Positions 14,807 to 23,689 of a stretch of DNA of 40,122 nt are shown here, in pieces. The notes below the pieces were generated by a model. The model had not been told where the DNA came from. It ran no database searches and saw only the letters and a program-made list of their open reading frames with translations. Source of the DNA: Thermoguttaceae bacterium. Its GTDB lineage: Bacteria > Planctomycetota > Planctomycetia > Pirellulales > Thermoguttaceae. The DNA is taken from NCBI GenBank assembly GCA_017559825.1, contig JAFYQR010000149.1:1-40122 (forward strand), given 5' to 3'. Both the position numbers and the translations under genes were made by a program. Position 1 is the stretch's first letter. Every line of letters begins with the position of its first letter.

Positions 14807-17086
14807 TTAATTTTTCGGAACGCAGCGGTAATAGTAACGGTCGTTCGGCGCGGCGTCGCCGTCGGTCGTGAAACCGCTCCATTCGCCGAAAACGTCGATC
14901 GCGTCGGCCCATTTGAAGCGGAACGGCGCGATTTTTTCGCCGAAACCGAGCGCGGCGCGAGGAATCGCCAATTCGAGTTGGTTGCCCGAAACGCGGTGTT
15001 CGACCGGCGTCGTCGGGGCCGACGCGTCGATTCCGTCGCCGTTCGTCTTCGCTAAAACGAGCGACTTGCCGTCCGGAGCGGAAATGACGACGAAATCGTT
15101 CCCATTGACGCCGGTTCCCGGGTTTTCGTCGACGTCGAGAAGGAGGCGCGCCCAGTTTTCCGCGTCCGGCCCGCCGACGAACGGTTCGCGAGTTTCGACG
15201 TAAAAGTAAAGGTTGGCGTCGTCGAACGCGACGCGAGATTCGGTAAAGTCGTTGCGGCCGGTTTTGTTGACGTAGCGCGTTCCGGCGCCCCAACCGCGGC
15301 TGTCGCGGCGAACTTCGTCGTCGACGGCGTCGAAGTAACGCGGCCCGACGTTCGCCCAATCGTCGAAGTTTCCGTCGACTTTGATCGACGCGGCGCCGGT
15401 CGATTCTTGCTTCGAAACGCCTTTAAAGCGCCGAATATTCGAAATCATTTGATAATAGAACGCGTCGCCGTGCCCGCCTTTCATCGGCTCGATATCGCGG
15501 CTGAACTCTTGGTTGTATTGGTCGACGAACGAAACCGGCGTCGCGCCGTGGAACGGAGCGTTTATGTCGAAGCGACCGGCGATCCACTCGTTCCAACCGG
15601 TGATGAAGATCATTTCCGGGTCGACTTTGAGCGCGCGCTCCCATTGCTCTTGGAAGTTGCGCCCGGTGAAATCGCAGTCTTCCGGCGCCGGTTCTTTGCC
15701 GTTGTGGAAACTGCGCCCGTAAGCGGTCGGGTTGCTGAGGACGCCGAGCTTGCCGTCGACGGCGTTTTGCGCGACGCCGACGCTCATTTGCTCGATTTCG
15801 CCTTTATCGTTGCGGAATTCGTGTTGCGGGTGCGCTTCGAGCCAGCTCCATTGGTTCGGTTTCGTTTGGCCGACGAAGTAATCCGGTTGCGGCGCGCGGA
15901 AGGTGAAGAAGTTGAGGATTTGGTCGCGCTCGTCGTCGGAGGGAACGACGGCGACGAGGCGAACGGCGTTTTCCGGTTTCCCGTCGCGACGCGCTTCGAG
16001 CCAACGAACGCCGGAGTTCGAGCGCGCTTTCGAAGCGACTTCCGGGTATTTCTCGGCGTCGAAATCGCCCGCGAGCGGAGTCGACCACCAGCCGACGCGA
16101 CCGCCTTGCGGGTTCGAAAGCTCGATCTCGTATTCGCCCGCCGGGAGCGCTTCGAAGCGGACGGCGTTCACCGCGTTGTCTTTCAGCGAAATCGCGTCGC
16201 GTTTTTGGACGACGGCGCCGTTTTTATCGCACAAAACGAAGTCGACCGTCGAGTTCGCGTCGCTCCAAGTTGGAAGGCAAAATTGAACGGCGACGAACGG
16301 GCGGTCGGCGGCGAAACGTTGCGTCAACTTGCCGTTCGGAACGAGTTGAACCGGTTGGCAGCCGCCCGGATTCAAGTTGGGGCCGCCGAGGAAGTCGGGG
16401 TCGGCGAGAATGAGCGGCTTCCCCTTCCAGCGGAACCAAACGTCGGAGTAAAAATCTTGCGAGTAAACGTCGCGCCAAAGTTCGCGGACGACCTTGTCCG
16501 GCGCCCAAAACGGACAGAGAAACGCGACCTTCGGAACCTTGTTGCCGGCCTTTTGCATCTCCGAAAAGACCTTAAAGAGCGCGCGGTAAGATTCTGGATA
16601 CGTTAATTGATTCGTGACGTCGAAACAAATAACGTCGACTCCGGCGTCGCCGAGCATTTGCGCGTGTTTGCGGAGGACGCCTTCGTCTTCGCCGACGTAA
16701 TAGCCGAAAATCGACTCGCCCCAATGGTGCGGGACGTACGGTTTTCCCCATTGCGGCGCGTTCGGGTCGTTTTTCGCTTCCGGATGTTCAGCCAAAATCT
16801 TCGAAATATCGTAAGGCCCGGCGTCGCCGTGTCGTCCGTTCCAAAGGAAGTAAAAAGCGGCGACGAATTTGCCCGGACGCGTCGGCCCGACTTCGTCGAA
16901 GGTCGGCAGGGAACGCCCGAGCCCGTCGACGGCGACCCAGCGGTCGCTTTGCGCGGGATTCCAAGGCGCGCCCGGTTTCAAAGCGGCGTCGGCGGACGGT
17001 TCGGCGGCGAAAAGCGCGGTCGAGCCGAGCGTTCCAACCGCGGCGCAACCGACGAGCAGGCGGCGAAGCGAAGTTTTGCGTTTCAT
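14807..17086 (-). CDS. Secreted GH99/WbsX-like glycoside hydrolase with CBM9-like domain
   Basis: A 759-residue protein with a Sec signal (MKRKTSLRRLLVGCAAVGTL, cleavage near ALFAAE). The catalytic TIM barrel has FYFLWNGRHGD (78-88), HHWGESIFGYYVGEDEGVLRKHAQMLGDAGVDVICFD (split over 120-156) and ITGWNEWIAGR (495-505); this WNEW signature and the layout match the GH99/GH71-like and WbsX group, which attacks mannose-type or related glycans. A beta-sandwich segment (about 240-345) seems inserted into the barrel. The C-terminus (566-755), starting IKVDGNFDDWANV, resembles carbohydrate-binding module 9. The substrate and the acid/base residues cannot be fixed from sequence alone. It is transcribed alone, ends at a strong terminator, and lies divergent to an exported esterase, which could remove acyl groups from the same glycan. 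Confidence 0.85.
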   Translation of the reverse strand: MKRKTSLRRLLVGCAAVGTLGSTALFAAEPSADAALKPGAPWNPAQSDRWVAVDGLGRSLPTFDEVGPTRPGKFVAAFYFLWNGRHGDAGPYDISKILAEHPEAKNDPNAPQWGKPYVPHHWGESIFGYYVGEDEGVLRKHAQMLGDAGVDVICFDVTNQLTYPESYRALFKVFSEMQKAGNKVPKVAFLCPFWAPDKVVRELWRDVYSQDFYSDVWFRWKGKPLILADPDFLGGPNLNPGGCQPVQLVPNGKLTQRFAADRPFVAVQFCLPTWSDANSTVDFVLCDKNGAVVQKRDAISLKDNAVNAVRFEALPAGEYEIELSNPQGGRVGWWSTPLAGDFDAEKYPEVASKARSNSGVRWLEARRDGKPENAVRLVAVVPSDDERDQILNFFTFRAPQPDYFVGQTKPNQWSWLEAHPQHEFRNDKGEIEQMSVGVAQNAVDGKLGVLSNPTAYGRSFHNGKEPAPEDCDFTGRNFQEQWERALKVDPEMIFITGWNEWIAGRFDINAPFHGATPVSFVDQYNQEFSRDIEPMKGGHGDAFYYQMISNIRRFKGVSKQESTGAASIKVDGNFDDWANVGPRYFDAVDDEVRRDSRGWGAGTRYVNKTGRNDFTESRVAFDDANLYFYVETREPFVGGPDAENWARLLLDVDENPGTGVNGNDFVVISAPDGKSLVLAKTNGDGIDASAPTTPVEHRVSGNQLELAIPRAALGFGEKIAPFRFKWADAIDVFGEWSGFTTDGDAAPNDRYYYRCVPKN

Positions 17087-17124
17087 CGTAACGACTCCAA
17101 AATTACGGGGGATGAGAAAAACGG

Positions 17125-17153
17125 TTGAAAAAACGTCGCGTTCATTATATAAT
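17125..17153 (+). promoter_or_regulatory. Promoter of the secreted esterase gene
   Basis: TTGAAA (17125-17130), a 17-bp spacer and TATAAT (17148-17153). It lies in the divergent region with the hydrolase and predicts a leader of about 205 nt. Confidence 0.65.
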
Positions 17154-17366
17154 AAGCGGCGTCGAAAAAAAAGCCGTTTTATCGGGGCGCGGCGAAATTT
17201 GTCGGAACAGGGCGCGAAACGGCGTTCAAATCGGTTTAAGCGGTAAAGTTTGCCGGTTTGCGGACGGTGAAAGTCGCTAGAAAACCGCGGCGAAACGGCG
17301 TTGGAAATGAAACTTCTCGCCGGCGTCTTTGTAAATCAACGCGTTATTTTAAAGGAAAGCGTAAAA

Positions 17367-18350
17367 ATGAGATTCTTAACGAAAAAAACGAAAACGGCGG
17401 CGTTGGGAGCCGCGTTGGCGAGCGTCGCGTTCTTCGGCGGTTGGGAAAATTTTGACGATCGCGTAAATTTTGACGACTCTTTGAAAACTTACGTTTTCGC
17501 GCAAGAATCGGAAAACGGCGCCGATAATCGAGCGGCGGTCGAGTTCGCTGAAGCGAAGGGCGTTTCTTACTACTCGTCTGAAAATTTGAAAGACGCGGAC
17601 GATTATCAAAAATCGCAGTGCCGCGTCGATATTTTGTACCCGAAAAAGCCCGGTTTCGCGACGATCGTTTGGTTTCACGGCGGCGGGCTGACCGGCGGCG
17701 GGAAGTGCGTTCCGTCGGCGTTTAAGCGTTTGAAGTCCTTTCAGGAGGGGCGTTTGGCGATCGTCGCGGTCGGTTATCGACTCTCGCCGAAAGTCCCGTT
17801 CCCGGTCTTTATCGAGGACGCGGCGGCGGCGACCGCTTGGACGCTGCGCAACATCGGCGAATACGGCGGCGACCCGAACGCGGTCTTTGTTTCCGGGGGG
17901 AGCGCCGGCGGGTATCTGACGGCGATGATCGGCGCTTACCCGAAATGGCTGAACGCTCGCGGCGCCGACCGGAGCGAGTTGGCGGGCCTTTTGCCGGTTA
18001 GCGGGCAGATGACGACGCACTTTCACGTCAAGGAACTCCTCAAATATCCGGGCGACCAGTACAACCCGGTTATCGACGCAAACGCGCCTCTCGGCGGACT
18101 TTCGAAAGATTTTCCGCCGACGATGCTTATCCTTGGCGACCGCAAAATCGAGTGGAAGTGCCGCGTCGAGGAGAACGAACTGATGGCCGCGTCGCTGAAA
18201 GCGTTGGGCGCGCCGTTGGTCGAGTTTTCCGAAAACGCCGGTTTTACGCACGGTATTTCCGGGATGGGGGACGATATTAAGCCGGAACTTCTCGCCGAAA
18301 TCGACGCGTTCCTCGAAAAAGCCCTCGCTTTGAAAAAGTCGGCAATGTAA
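17367..18350 (+). CDS. Exported alpha/beta-hydrolase, esterase/lipase (HSL-like)
   Basis: A 327-residue hydrolase that should cleave carboxyl esters, perhaps acyl groups on sugars. The N-terminus MRFLTKKTKTAALGAALASV is a signal peptide or anchor. The oxyanion-hole motif is WFHGGG (102-107). The nucleophile elbow is GGSAGG (177-182) with Ser179, and the catalytic His lies in FTHGIS near the C-terminus. A likely acid is the Asp in MLILGD. I chose ATG 17367 because AAAGGA lies upstream and a signal begins there; the frame is open 22 codons further, to 17301, but without a ribosome-binding site. It is divergent from the glycoside hydrolase. The substrate is unknown. Confidence 0.85.
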   Translation: MRFLTKKTKTAALGAALASVAFFGGWENFDDRVNFDDSLKTYVFAQESENGADNRAAVEFAEAKGVSYYSSENLKDADDYQKSQCRVDILYPKKPGFATIVWFHGGGLTGGGKCVPSAFKRLKSFQEGRLAIVAVGYRLSPKVPFPVFIEDAAAATAWTLRNIGEYGGDPNAVFVSGGSAGGYLTAMIGAYPKWLNARGADRSELAGLLPVSGQMTTHFHVKELLKYPGDQYNPVIDANAPLGGLSKDFPPTMLILGDRKIEWKCRVEENELMAASLKALGAPLVEFSENAGFTHGISGMGDDIKPELLAEIDAFLEKALALKKSAM

Positions 18351-18482
18351 CGGGAATCAAAGAGGCGGCGTTTGGGCGTCGGCGACGGCGCTTGAACCTC
18401 GCTAATTCAAGACCGTTTGATTTTTTGAAAATCGCGCGTTTGCGAGCGACGTTATTAAGGACGTTCGCCGTCGGGCCCCCGC

Positions 18483-18511
18483 TTGACGGTTGGCGGCGCG
18501 TCGGGTACAAT
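18483..18511 (+). promoter_or_regulatory. Promoter of leuC-leuD-nadK
   Basis: TTGACG (18483-18488), a 17-bp spacer and TACAAT (18506-18511), about 130 bp before leuC. Confidence 0.7.
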
Positions 18512-18571
18512 ATAAACGTTTCGTTCCGTCGCGGCGTTTTTACGCTCTCCGCTCGCGCCGCCGGTTCGCCG

Positions 18572-18607
18572 ACGGCGTCGACGCTGGAAAAGTCGACGCG
18601 ACGCCGT
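18572..18607 (+). promoter_or_regulatory. Alternative hairpins in the leuC leader
   Basis: Two overlapping perfect stems cannot form together: GCGTCGAC / GTCGACGC (18575-18582 with 18592-18599) and ACGGCGTCG / CGACGCCGT (18572-18580 with 18599-18607). They end 34 nt before the start codon. No T-run and no Leu-rich leader peptide is seen, so classical attenuation is not supported. Confidence 0.35.
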
Positions 18608-18641
18608 TTCCGAAAATCGCATCTTTATCATCGAGGTAGAC

Positions 18642-20078
18642 ATGACGCAAGAATCGCTCAAGGCCGCGCAAGCGCCGAAAACGATGTACGATAAAATTTG
18701 GGAAAAACACCTGGTGCGCCAAGAAGCGAACGGCGACGCGATTCTTTACATCGATCAGCAGCTCTGCCACGAAGTGACGAGTCCGCAAGCGTTCGAAGGG
18801 CTCCGCATGGCCGGGCGCAAGGTGCGCCGTCCGGAAAAAACGATGGCCGTTCAAGACCACAACGTCCCGACGACCGACCGCTCGAAACCGATCGAAGACC
18901 CGATTTCGCGCAAACAAATCGAAACGCTCCGCGCCAACTGCAAAGAATTCGGCGTTCGTCTTTACGACGTCGGCGATATCGAGCAGGGCGTTATTCACGT
19001 CGTCGGGCCGGAACAAGGCTACACCCGTCCGGGAATGACGATCGTTTGCGGCGACAGCCACACCGCCACGCACGGCGCTTTCGGCGCGCTCGCGTTCGGA
19101 ATCGGCACCAGCGAAGTCGAACACGTCCTCGCGACGCAAACGCTCCGCCAAAAGAAGAGCAAAACGATGCGGATTACCGTCGACGGAACGCTTGCGCAAG
19201 GCGTTGCGGCGAAAGACCTTATCCTTTACATTATCGGCAAGATGACGACCGCGGGCGGCGCCGGGTACGTCGTCGAGTTCGCCGGCGAGGCGTTCCGCGC
19301 GCTCTCGATGGAAGGTCGTATGACCGTCTGCAATATGGCGATCGAAATGGGCGCTCGCGCCGGGATGATCGCGCCGGACGAAACGACGTTCGAATATCTG
19401 CGCGATCGCAATTTTGTTCCGAAGGGCGCCGATTTCGACGCCGCCGTCGCAGAGTGGAAGACGCTCGCGACCGACGAAGGCGCTTCGTTCGATAAAGAAG
19501 TCCGCTTCGACGCCGCCGACGTCGAGCCGACCGTTACCTGGGGGACGAATCCGGCGCAAAGCGTGCCGGTTGGGGCGAACGTGCCGAGTCCGGACGATTT
19601 CGCGAACGCCGACGAAAAGAAAATGGCGAAAGCCGCGCTCGAATATATGGCGCTCGAAGCGGGCGCGCCGATGAGCTCGATTAAGCTCGACTGGGTCTTC
19701 ATCGGCTCCTGCACGAACGGGCGCATCGAAGACTTCCGCGCCGCGGCGGCGGTCGTCAAGGGGTACAAAGTCGCCGACGGCGTCCGCGCGATCGCCGTTC
19801 CGGGGAGCGGGCTCGTCAAGAAACAAGCGGAGGAAGAAGGGCTCGACAAGATTTTCGTCGAAGCCGGATTCGAATGGCGCGAACCGGGGTGTAGCATGTG
19901 CTTGGCGATGAACCCGGATCGCCTGCAACCGGGCGAACGTTGCGCCGGCACGAGCAACCGCAACTTCGAAGGCCGAATGGGGAAGGGCGGACGGACGCAC
20001 TTGGTTTCCCCGGCGACCGCCGCGGCCGCCGCGATCGCGGGACATTTTGTCGATATTCGCGAATGGAAGTACAACTGA
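18642..20078 (+). CDS. leuC: 3-isopropylmalate dehydratase, large subunit
   Basis: With LeuD it isomerises 2-isopropylmalate to 3-isopropylmalate in leucine synthesis. The 478-residue aconitase-fold protein carries the [4Fe-4S] ligands Cys357 (FIGSCTNGR) and Cys417/Cys420 ([12 protein letters not shown]). Other signatures are [43 protein letters not shown] (split around 134-166) and [12 protein letters not shown]. It begins at ATG 18642 after GAGGTAG. About 110 bp separate it from leuD, unusually wide for this pair but on the same strand, with a small hairpin between. No leuA or leuB is in the window. Assignment is secure. Confidence 0.97.
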   Translation: MTQESLKAAQAPKTMYDKIWEKHLVRQEANGDAILYIDQQLCHEVTSPQAFEGLRMAGRKVRRPEKTMAVQDHNVPTTDRSKPIEDPISRKQIETLRANCKEFGVRLYDVGDIEQGVIHVVGPEQGYTRPGMTIVCGDSHTATHGAFGALAFGIGTSEVEHVLATQTLRQKKSKTMRITVDGTLAQGVAAKDLILYIIGKMTTAGGAGYVVEFAGEAFRALSMEGRMTVCNMAIEMGARAGMIAPDETTFEYLRDRNFVPKGADFDAAVAEWKTLATDEGASFDKEVRFDAADVEPTVTWGTNPAQSVPVGANVPSPDDFANADEKKMAKAALEYMALEAGAPMSSIKLDWVFIGSCTNGRIEDFRAAAAVVKGYKVADGVRAIAVPGSGLVKKQAEEEGLDKIFVEAGFEWREPGCSMCLAMNPDRLQPGERCAGTSNRNFEGRMGKGGRTHLVSPATAAAAAIAGHFVDIREWKYN

Positions 20079-20189
20079 CGCGACGGCTTAGGAAACGTTC
20101 GGCGGCGAGCGCGGTTTCGTCGCCGAGCGCGTTTTCTTCCCCTTGTTATATAAGCGAATCGAATCCCCGAATAAAATAAAGGTTAAAAT

Positions 20190-20786
20190 ATGCAAGCGTT
20201 TGTCAAACACGAAGGTTTGGTCGTCCCGATGGATCGCAGCGACGTCGACACCGACCAACTCGTCCCGAAACAATTTTTGAAGCGCGTCGAACGGAGCGGG
20301 TTCGGCAAATTTCTCTTCTTCGACTGGCGTTACCTGAACGACGAATTTGAAGAAAACCCGGAATTCGAGCTGAACCGTCCGGAGTTCCGCGACGCGACGA
20401 TTTTGCTCGCTCGCCGCAATTTCGGTTGCGGTTCGAGCCGCGAACACGCGCCTTGGGCGGTCGCCGACTACGGTTTCCGCGTCGTTTTGGCGTCGAGCTT
20501 CGCCGACATCTTTTACAATAACTCGTTCAAAAACGGTTACTTGCCGGCTCGCTTGCCCGAAGAGCAAATCGAAGAGCTGTTCCAACGCGAAGCGCAATAC
20601 CGCCCGTACAAACTGACGGTCGACCTTGAAAACTGCGTCGTTACCGACGAACACGGGCTCGAAATGAAGTTTGAAATCGACGCTTTCCGTCGCGAAAATC
20701 TTCTCAACGGTTGGGACGACATCGGGCTGACCCTCCGTTACGAAGATAAAATCGCCGCGTACGAAGAAGCGAACGGCGTCGTTTGA
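20190..20786 (+). CDS. leuD: 3-isopropylmalate dehydratase, small subunit
   Basis: The swivelling domain partner of LeuC. The 198-residue length is typical of the proteobacterial-type subunit (about 201). Signatures are VVPMDRSDVDTDQLVPKQFLK near the N-terminus, the substrate-binding loop RNFGCGSSREHAPWA (76-90) and LASSFADIFYNNSFKNG. The C-terminal segment GWDDIGLTLRYEDKIAAYE is also standard. ATG 20190 follows AAAGGTTAAAAT. It is followed 52 bp later by nadK, so the three genes probably share the leuC transcript. Confidence 0.97.
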   Translation: MQAFVKHEGLVVPMDRSDVDTDQLVPKQFLKRVERSGFGKFLFFDWRYLNDEFEENPEFELNRPEFRDATILLARRNFGCGSSREHAPWAVADYGFRVVLASSFADIFYNNSFKNGYLPARLPEEQIEELFQREAQYRPYKLTVDLENCVVTDEHGLEMKFEIDAFRRENLLNGWDDIGLTLRYEDKIAAYEEANGVV

Positions 20787-20838
20787 TTAACGTCGAGGAT
20801 TCGGGCGTTTTCAAAAGATTGAAAAACGGAGGAACGCG

Positions 20839-21864
20839 ATGCGAAAAAAGGCGATTTTGCTCGGCAACGGGAAGCGTCAAGGCGTTTTGCAAGGCGTCGA
20901 GACGTTGCGTCCGGAGATTGAAAGCGAAGTCGACGTCGTCGCGGCCGACTTTGAAGACAAACTCGATTTGTCGGAGATCGAAGCCGATTTGGCGATCGTC
21001 TTCGGCGGCGACGGTTCGGTGTTGCGCGCCGTTCGGCAAATGAACGAACGGCAGCTTCCGGTTCTTTCCGTTAACTTGGGAACGCTGGGCTTTTTGGCGA
21101 GCTTGAATCCGGACGAGGTCGGGGCGTTTTTGCGTTCCGACGCGTTCCGAAATTTTGAGGTGCGCGACCGTCGGCTCCTGATTTGCTCCACTTGGCGGCG
21201 CGTTTTGGACGGAAAAGTCGATTCGACCGTTAAAGTCGGGAACTGCGAGCGCGCGTCCGGTTGCGGTTGCGGTTCGGAAAATTGCGGCGATTTTCTCGTT
21301 CCGGTTTCGAGCGCGTCGACGCTGAAGAACTGGGCCGCGCCGTCGAACTGGAATCCCGGTTCGACCGACCGCGTTTGCGTCGCGAGCCGCCTCGTCGTCA
21401 ACGAAGCCGCGTTTCTCGCCGGGCCGCCGTTCACTACCGCGACGTTAGACTTGGCGATCGACGGCGCTCGGGTAACGACGTTCCGCGGCGACGGTCTCAT
21501 CGTCGCGACGCCGGTCGGCTCGACCGGACACAGCCTTTCCGCCGGGGGGCCGATTCTTCGCAACGACTTGGACGCGGTGCTGGTGACGCCGTTAAGCCCG
21601 CAAACGCTGAACTTCCGTCCGGTGATCGACTCCGCGTCGCGGGTGTACGAGATGCGCGCGCTGGCCGGGGAGGTCTTCTTGGTGATCGACGGCGAATCGC
21701 GGCAAAAGCTGACGCCGGACGATTTGGTCGTCGTCCGCAAGGCGCCGTTTTCGTTCCGAATGATCAACGTGCCGTCGAACCGGTATTACCGCAACCTGCA
21801 GCGCAAACTCGGTTGGGCGACCGACGCGCTGGCGTGCAGTCGCGACTTTTTCGAAACTAGATAA
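20839..21864 (+). CDS. nadK: NAD kinase with a Cys-rich insertion
   Basis: Phosphorylates NAD to NADP. Family motifs are FGGDGSVLRA (55-64; Asp58 is the catalytic base), LGTLGFLASL, VVNEAAFL with Asn188/Glu189, and GDGLIVATPVGSTGHSLSAGGP (218-239). At 341 residues it is longer than usual (about 290). The excess is a segment of about 55 residues (125-182) between the first strand of the C-terminal domain and the NE motif, where normal enzymes have a short turn. It holds four closely spaced cysteines (Cys136, 142, 144, 149) in C-x5-C-x-C-x4-C spacing, with Cys180 at its end. This could bind zinc or an Fe-S cluster, or sense redox state; that is inference. ATG 20839 follows CGGAGGAACG. It sits third in the leu operon. 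Confidence 0.94.
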   Translation: MRKKAILLGNGKRQGVLQGVETLRPEIESEVDVVAADFEDKLDLSEIEADLAIVFGGDGSVLRAVRQMNERQLPVLSVNLGTLGFLASLNPDEVGAFLRSDAFRNFEVRDRRLLICSTWRRVLDGKVDSTVKVGNCERASGCGCGSENCGDFLVPVSSASTLKNWAAPSNWNPGSTDRVCVASRLVVNEAAFLAGPPFTTATLDLAIDGARVTTFRGDGLIVATPVGSTGHSLSAGGPILRNDLDAVLVTPLSPQTLNFRPVIDSASRVYEMRALAGEVFLVIDGESRQKLTPDDLVVVRKAPFSFRMINVPSNRYYRNLQRKLGWATDALACSRDFFETR

Positions 21865-21914
21865 GTCGGGCGGCGGGCGATTGCCGGCGTAAATAACCGA
21901 GCGACGCGAGTTTG

Positions 21915-21960
21915 AAACGCGGCGGCGATTTTTCAAGGAATCGTCGCCGCGTTTATTTTT
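21915..21960 (+). terminator. Terminator of the leuC-leuD-nadK operon
   Basis: A 16-bp stem AAACGCGGCGGCGATT / AATCGTCGCCGCGTTT with one G-U pair and an 8-nt loop, followed by ATTTTT. Confidence 0.85.
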
Positions 21961-22141
21961 GCTTGTAAGCGCGTCATTTTCTTGAGCGCGTCGTCGTTCG
22001 GCGTTTTTTACTTGAATTTTGTTGAAAAGTCGATTATTATTAATAAAGAACGACAAAACGCGTTTTGGAACGCGTCGCGGCGGCGGTTTCGAGCCTTCCG
22101 GCTTTTCGGCGACTTTTGAACGAAAGACAAACGGCGATAAA

Positions 22142-23416
22142 ATGAGCGATAAAACGTATTCTTACCGGCTTCCGTATTCTTTCTGTCGGCGGCATTCTTG
22201 TTCTTATTGCGGCGCGGTTTACGAGTATTTGACGTCGGGCGAACTATCGGGAACGTCGTCCGGTTCCGAAGCGGAAGCGCGCGTCGAAGCCGAGAAAGCG
22301 TTGACAAAGATTCGAGAACGAACCGCGCTCGACAAGCCTTGTCCGAATTGCGGACGTTATTCTTCGGAGGCGTTGGCTTGCTTTAGCGTCGGGGACGCGG
22401 ACGGAACGATTATGGCGCCCGGTTTAGGCGGATTGGCGGCGGCTTTCGCGTCGACGCTTCTTTTGACGGCCGACGTCAATCCTTTGACCGTTTTATTAGC
22501 GTTCGCGACGTGCGGCGCGATCGCGTTTTTAGCCGTCGGCTCTTGGAATCGATTGAAACGTATGAACGCGTCGCCGGGAGAAAATCTCGCGGCGATGGCG
22601 AACAATGTTGAACTGCGCTCCGATTTAATCGATATTCGAACGAATTTGGCTTGTGGGCGAGAAGTCGACAAGTCGACGTTTCAATGGTTGGAGTATTTTC
22701 GACTGGCGCGGCTTGTGTTTCCGGCGTTTGCGGTTCTGTATTTTTTCGGGCGAGCGTTGGGCGCGATCGAGGGGGCGTTCGAAATCGAAAGCCTTAAACA
22801 GTTTTGGTTCGCGATGATCGGGACGGTTGTCGCGCTGACGGTTCTCGAAGGACGGGCCGGGAGCGAAGAAAAGCGTTTTCAAGGGAAAAAGCCCCTTGCG
22901 TTGGACGGCTCCGGGAAGGAGAACGCGGCGGAGAGCGAGTCGTTTGAGCGAAAGGGCGGCGACGGCGAAACTTTAGACGAAACGGCGGCGGTCGAAGAGA
23001 GCTTCGCGGAAGAAACGCGGGACGACGCGGAGACGGCGGACGCGGAAGTCGCGTTGCAACCGGTGTTGGACGACGAACAAATAGACGCGATCGAACGGGC
23101 GTTCGCGATTTTTGCGGAGCGCGACGCAACGCCGGAAGCGGAGACGTTCGCGCCGAACGTCGACGATTCGCCGAACTTGGAAGCGGAACCGACGAACCCG
23201 ATCGCGCCGTTCGCCGCCGGGAAAATCCCCGTCGAAACGGAAACCGTCGAGCGGGAACGAGTCGAGCGGGAACGAGTCGAGCGGGAACGAGTCGAGCGGG
23301 AACGAGTCGAGCGGGAACGGGATGAGCGGGAACGGGACGCGGAAGAGCGGAAGGAATGCGAACGTTTGGCGAAATACGACGCGTCGCCGAGTCGATTGAG
23401 CAAATACGACCGATAG
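22142..23416 (+). CDS. Zinc-ribbon membrane protein with a VERER repeat tail
   Basis: A 424-residue protein of unknown function. Two Cys pairs near the N-terminus, CSYC (20-23) and CPNC (67-70), make a likely zinc ribbon. Four hydrophobic segments follow (about 92-110, 113-132, 189-207 and 219-236), so it sits in the inner membrane. The rest (240-424) is acidic and low in hydrophobics, with Glu/Ala-rich stretches, then five exact VERER units and one DERER (369-398), predicted to be a charged helix, and a basic end (LAKYDASPSRLSKYDR). I chose ATG 22142 (MSDKTYSYRLPYSF); the frame is open to 22019 but the extra part looks non-coding. It stands alone after the nadK terminator. Confidence 0.75.
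   Translation: MSDKTYSYRLPYSFCRRHSCSYCGAVYEYLTSGELSGTSSGSEAEARVEAEKALTKIRERTALDKPCPNCGRYSSEALACFSVGDADGTIMAPGLGGLAAAFASTLLLTADVNPLTVLLAFATCGAIAFLAVGSWNRLKRMNASPGENLAAMANNVELRSDLIDIRTNLACGREVDKSTFQWLEYFRLARLVFPAFAVLYFFGRALGAIEGAFEIESLKQFWFAMIGTVVALTVLEGRAGSEEKRFQGKKPLALDGSGKENAAESESFERKGGDGETLDETAAVEESFAEETRDDAETADAEVALQPVLDDEQIDAIERAFAIFAERDATPEAETFAPNVDDSPNLEAEPTNPIAPFAAGKIPVETETVERERVERERVERERVERERVERERDERERDAEERKECERLAKYDASPSRLSKYDR
23246..23335 (+). repeat. 15-bp tandem repeat inside the zinc-ribbon gene
   Basis: Six units of 15 bp. The first four are identical (GTCGAGCGGGAACGA), the fifth differs at its last base and the sixth also changes GTC to GAT. The repeat is in frame and encodes VERER five times and DERER once. 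Near-perfect DNA identity points to recent expansion. Confidence 0.95.
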
Positions 23417-23689
23417 CGAAACGCGCCCTTTGTTAGTTTTTGCATTTTTCTTGAAAATTTCGGCGATTCTTCTGCTTTGCCGCTTTAAAACCGCCGCGCG
23501 ATTTGGTAAAATCGACGCTATATTAATGACGCGAACGTGCGGCGGGCGTTTTGACGCTCGTTTTCGGCGGTCGAGCGTTTGGCGGTCGTTGCGGCGGCGT
23601 TTGGAGGCTCGACTTTGTTGATTGCGCCGATTTTGCGGCGAGCGTTCGTGATTTTATTTGCTTTGCTAATGTTGAAATAAGGAAGAATT

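Noticed and set aside
15407..16606. A 399-codon plus-strand frame
   Set aside because: Antisense image of the glycoside hydrolase gene.
18540..20045. A 501-codon minus-strand frame opposite leuC
   Set aside because: Same antisense effect; leuC is certain and complete on the plus strand.
20079..20189. The leuC-leuD gap as a terminator or attenuator
   Set aside because: The hairpin GGCGA/TCGCC is short and the following T-rich stretch is broken; leuD most likely remains in the operon.
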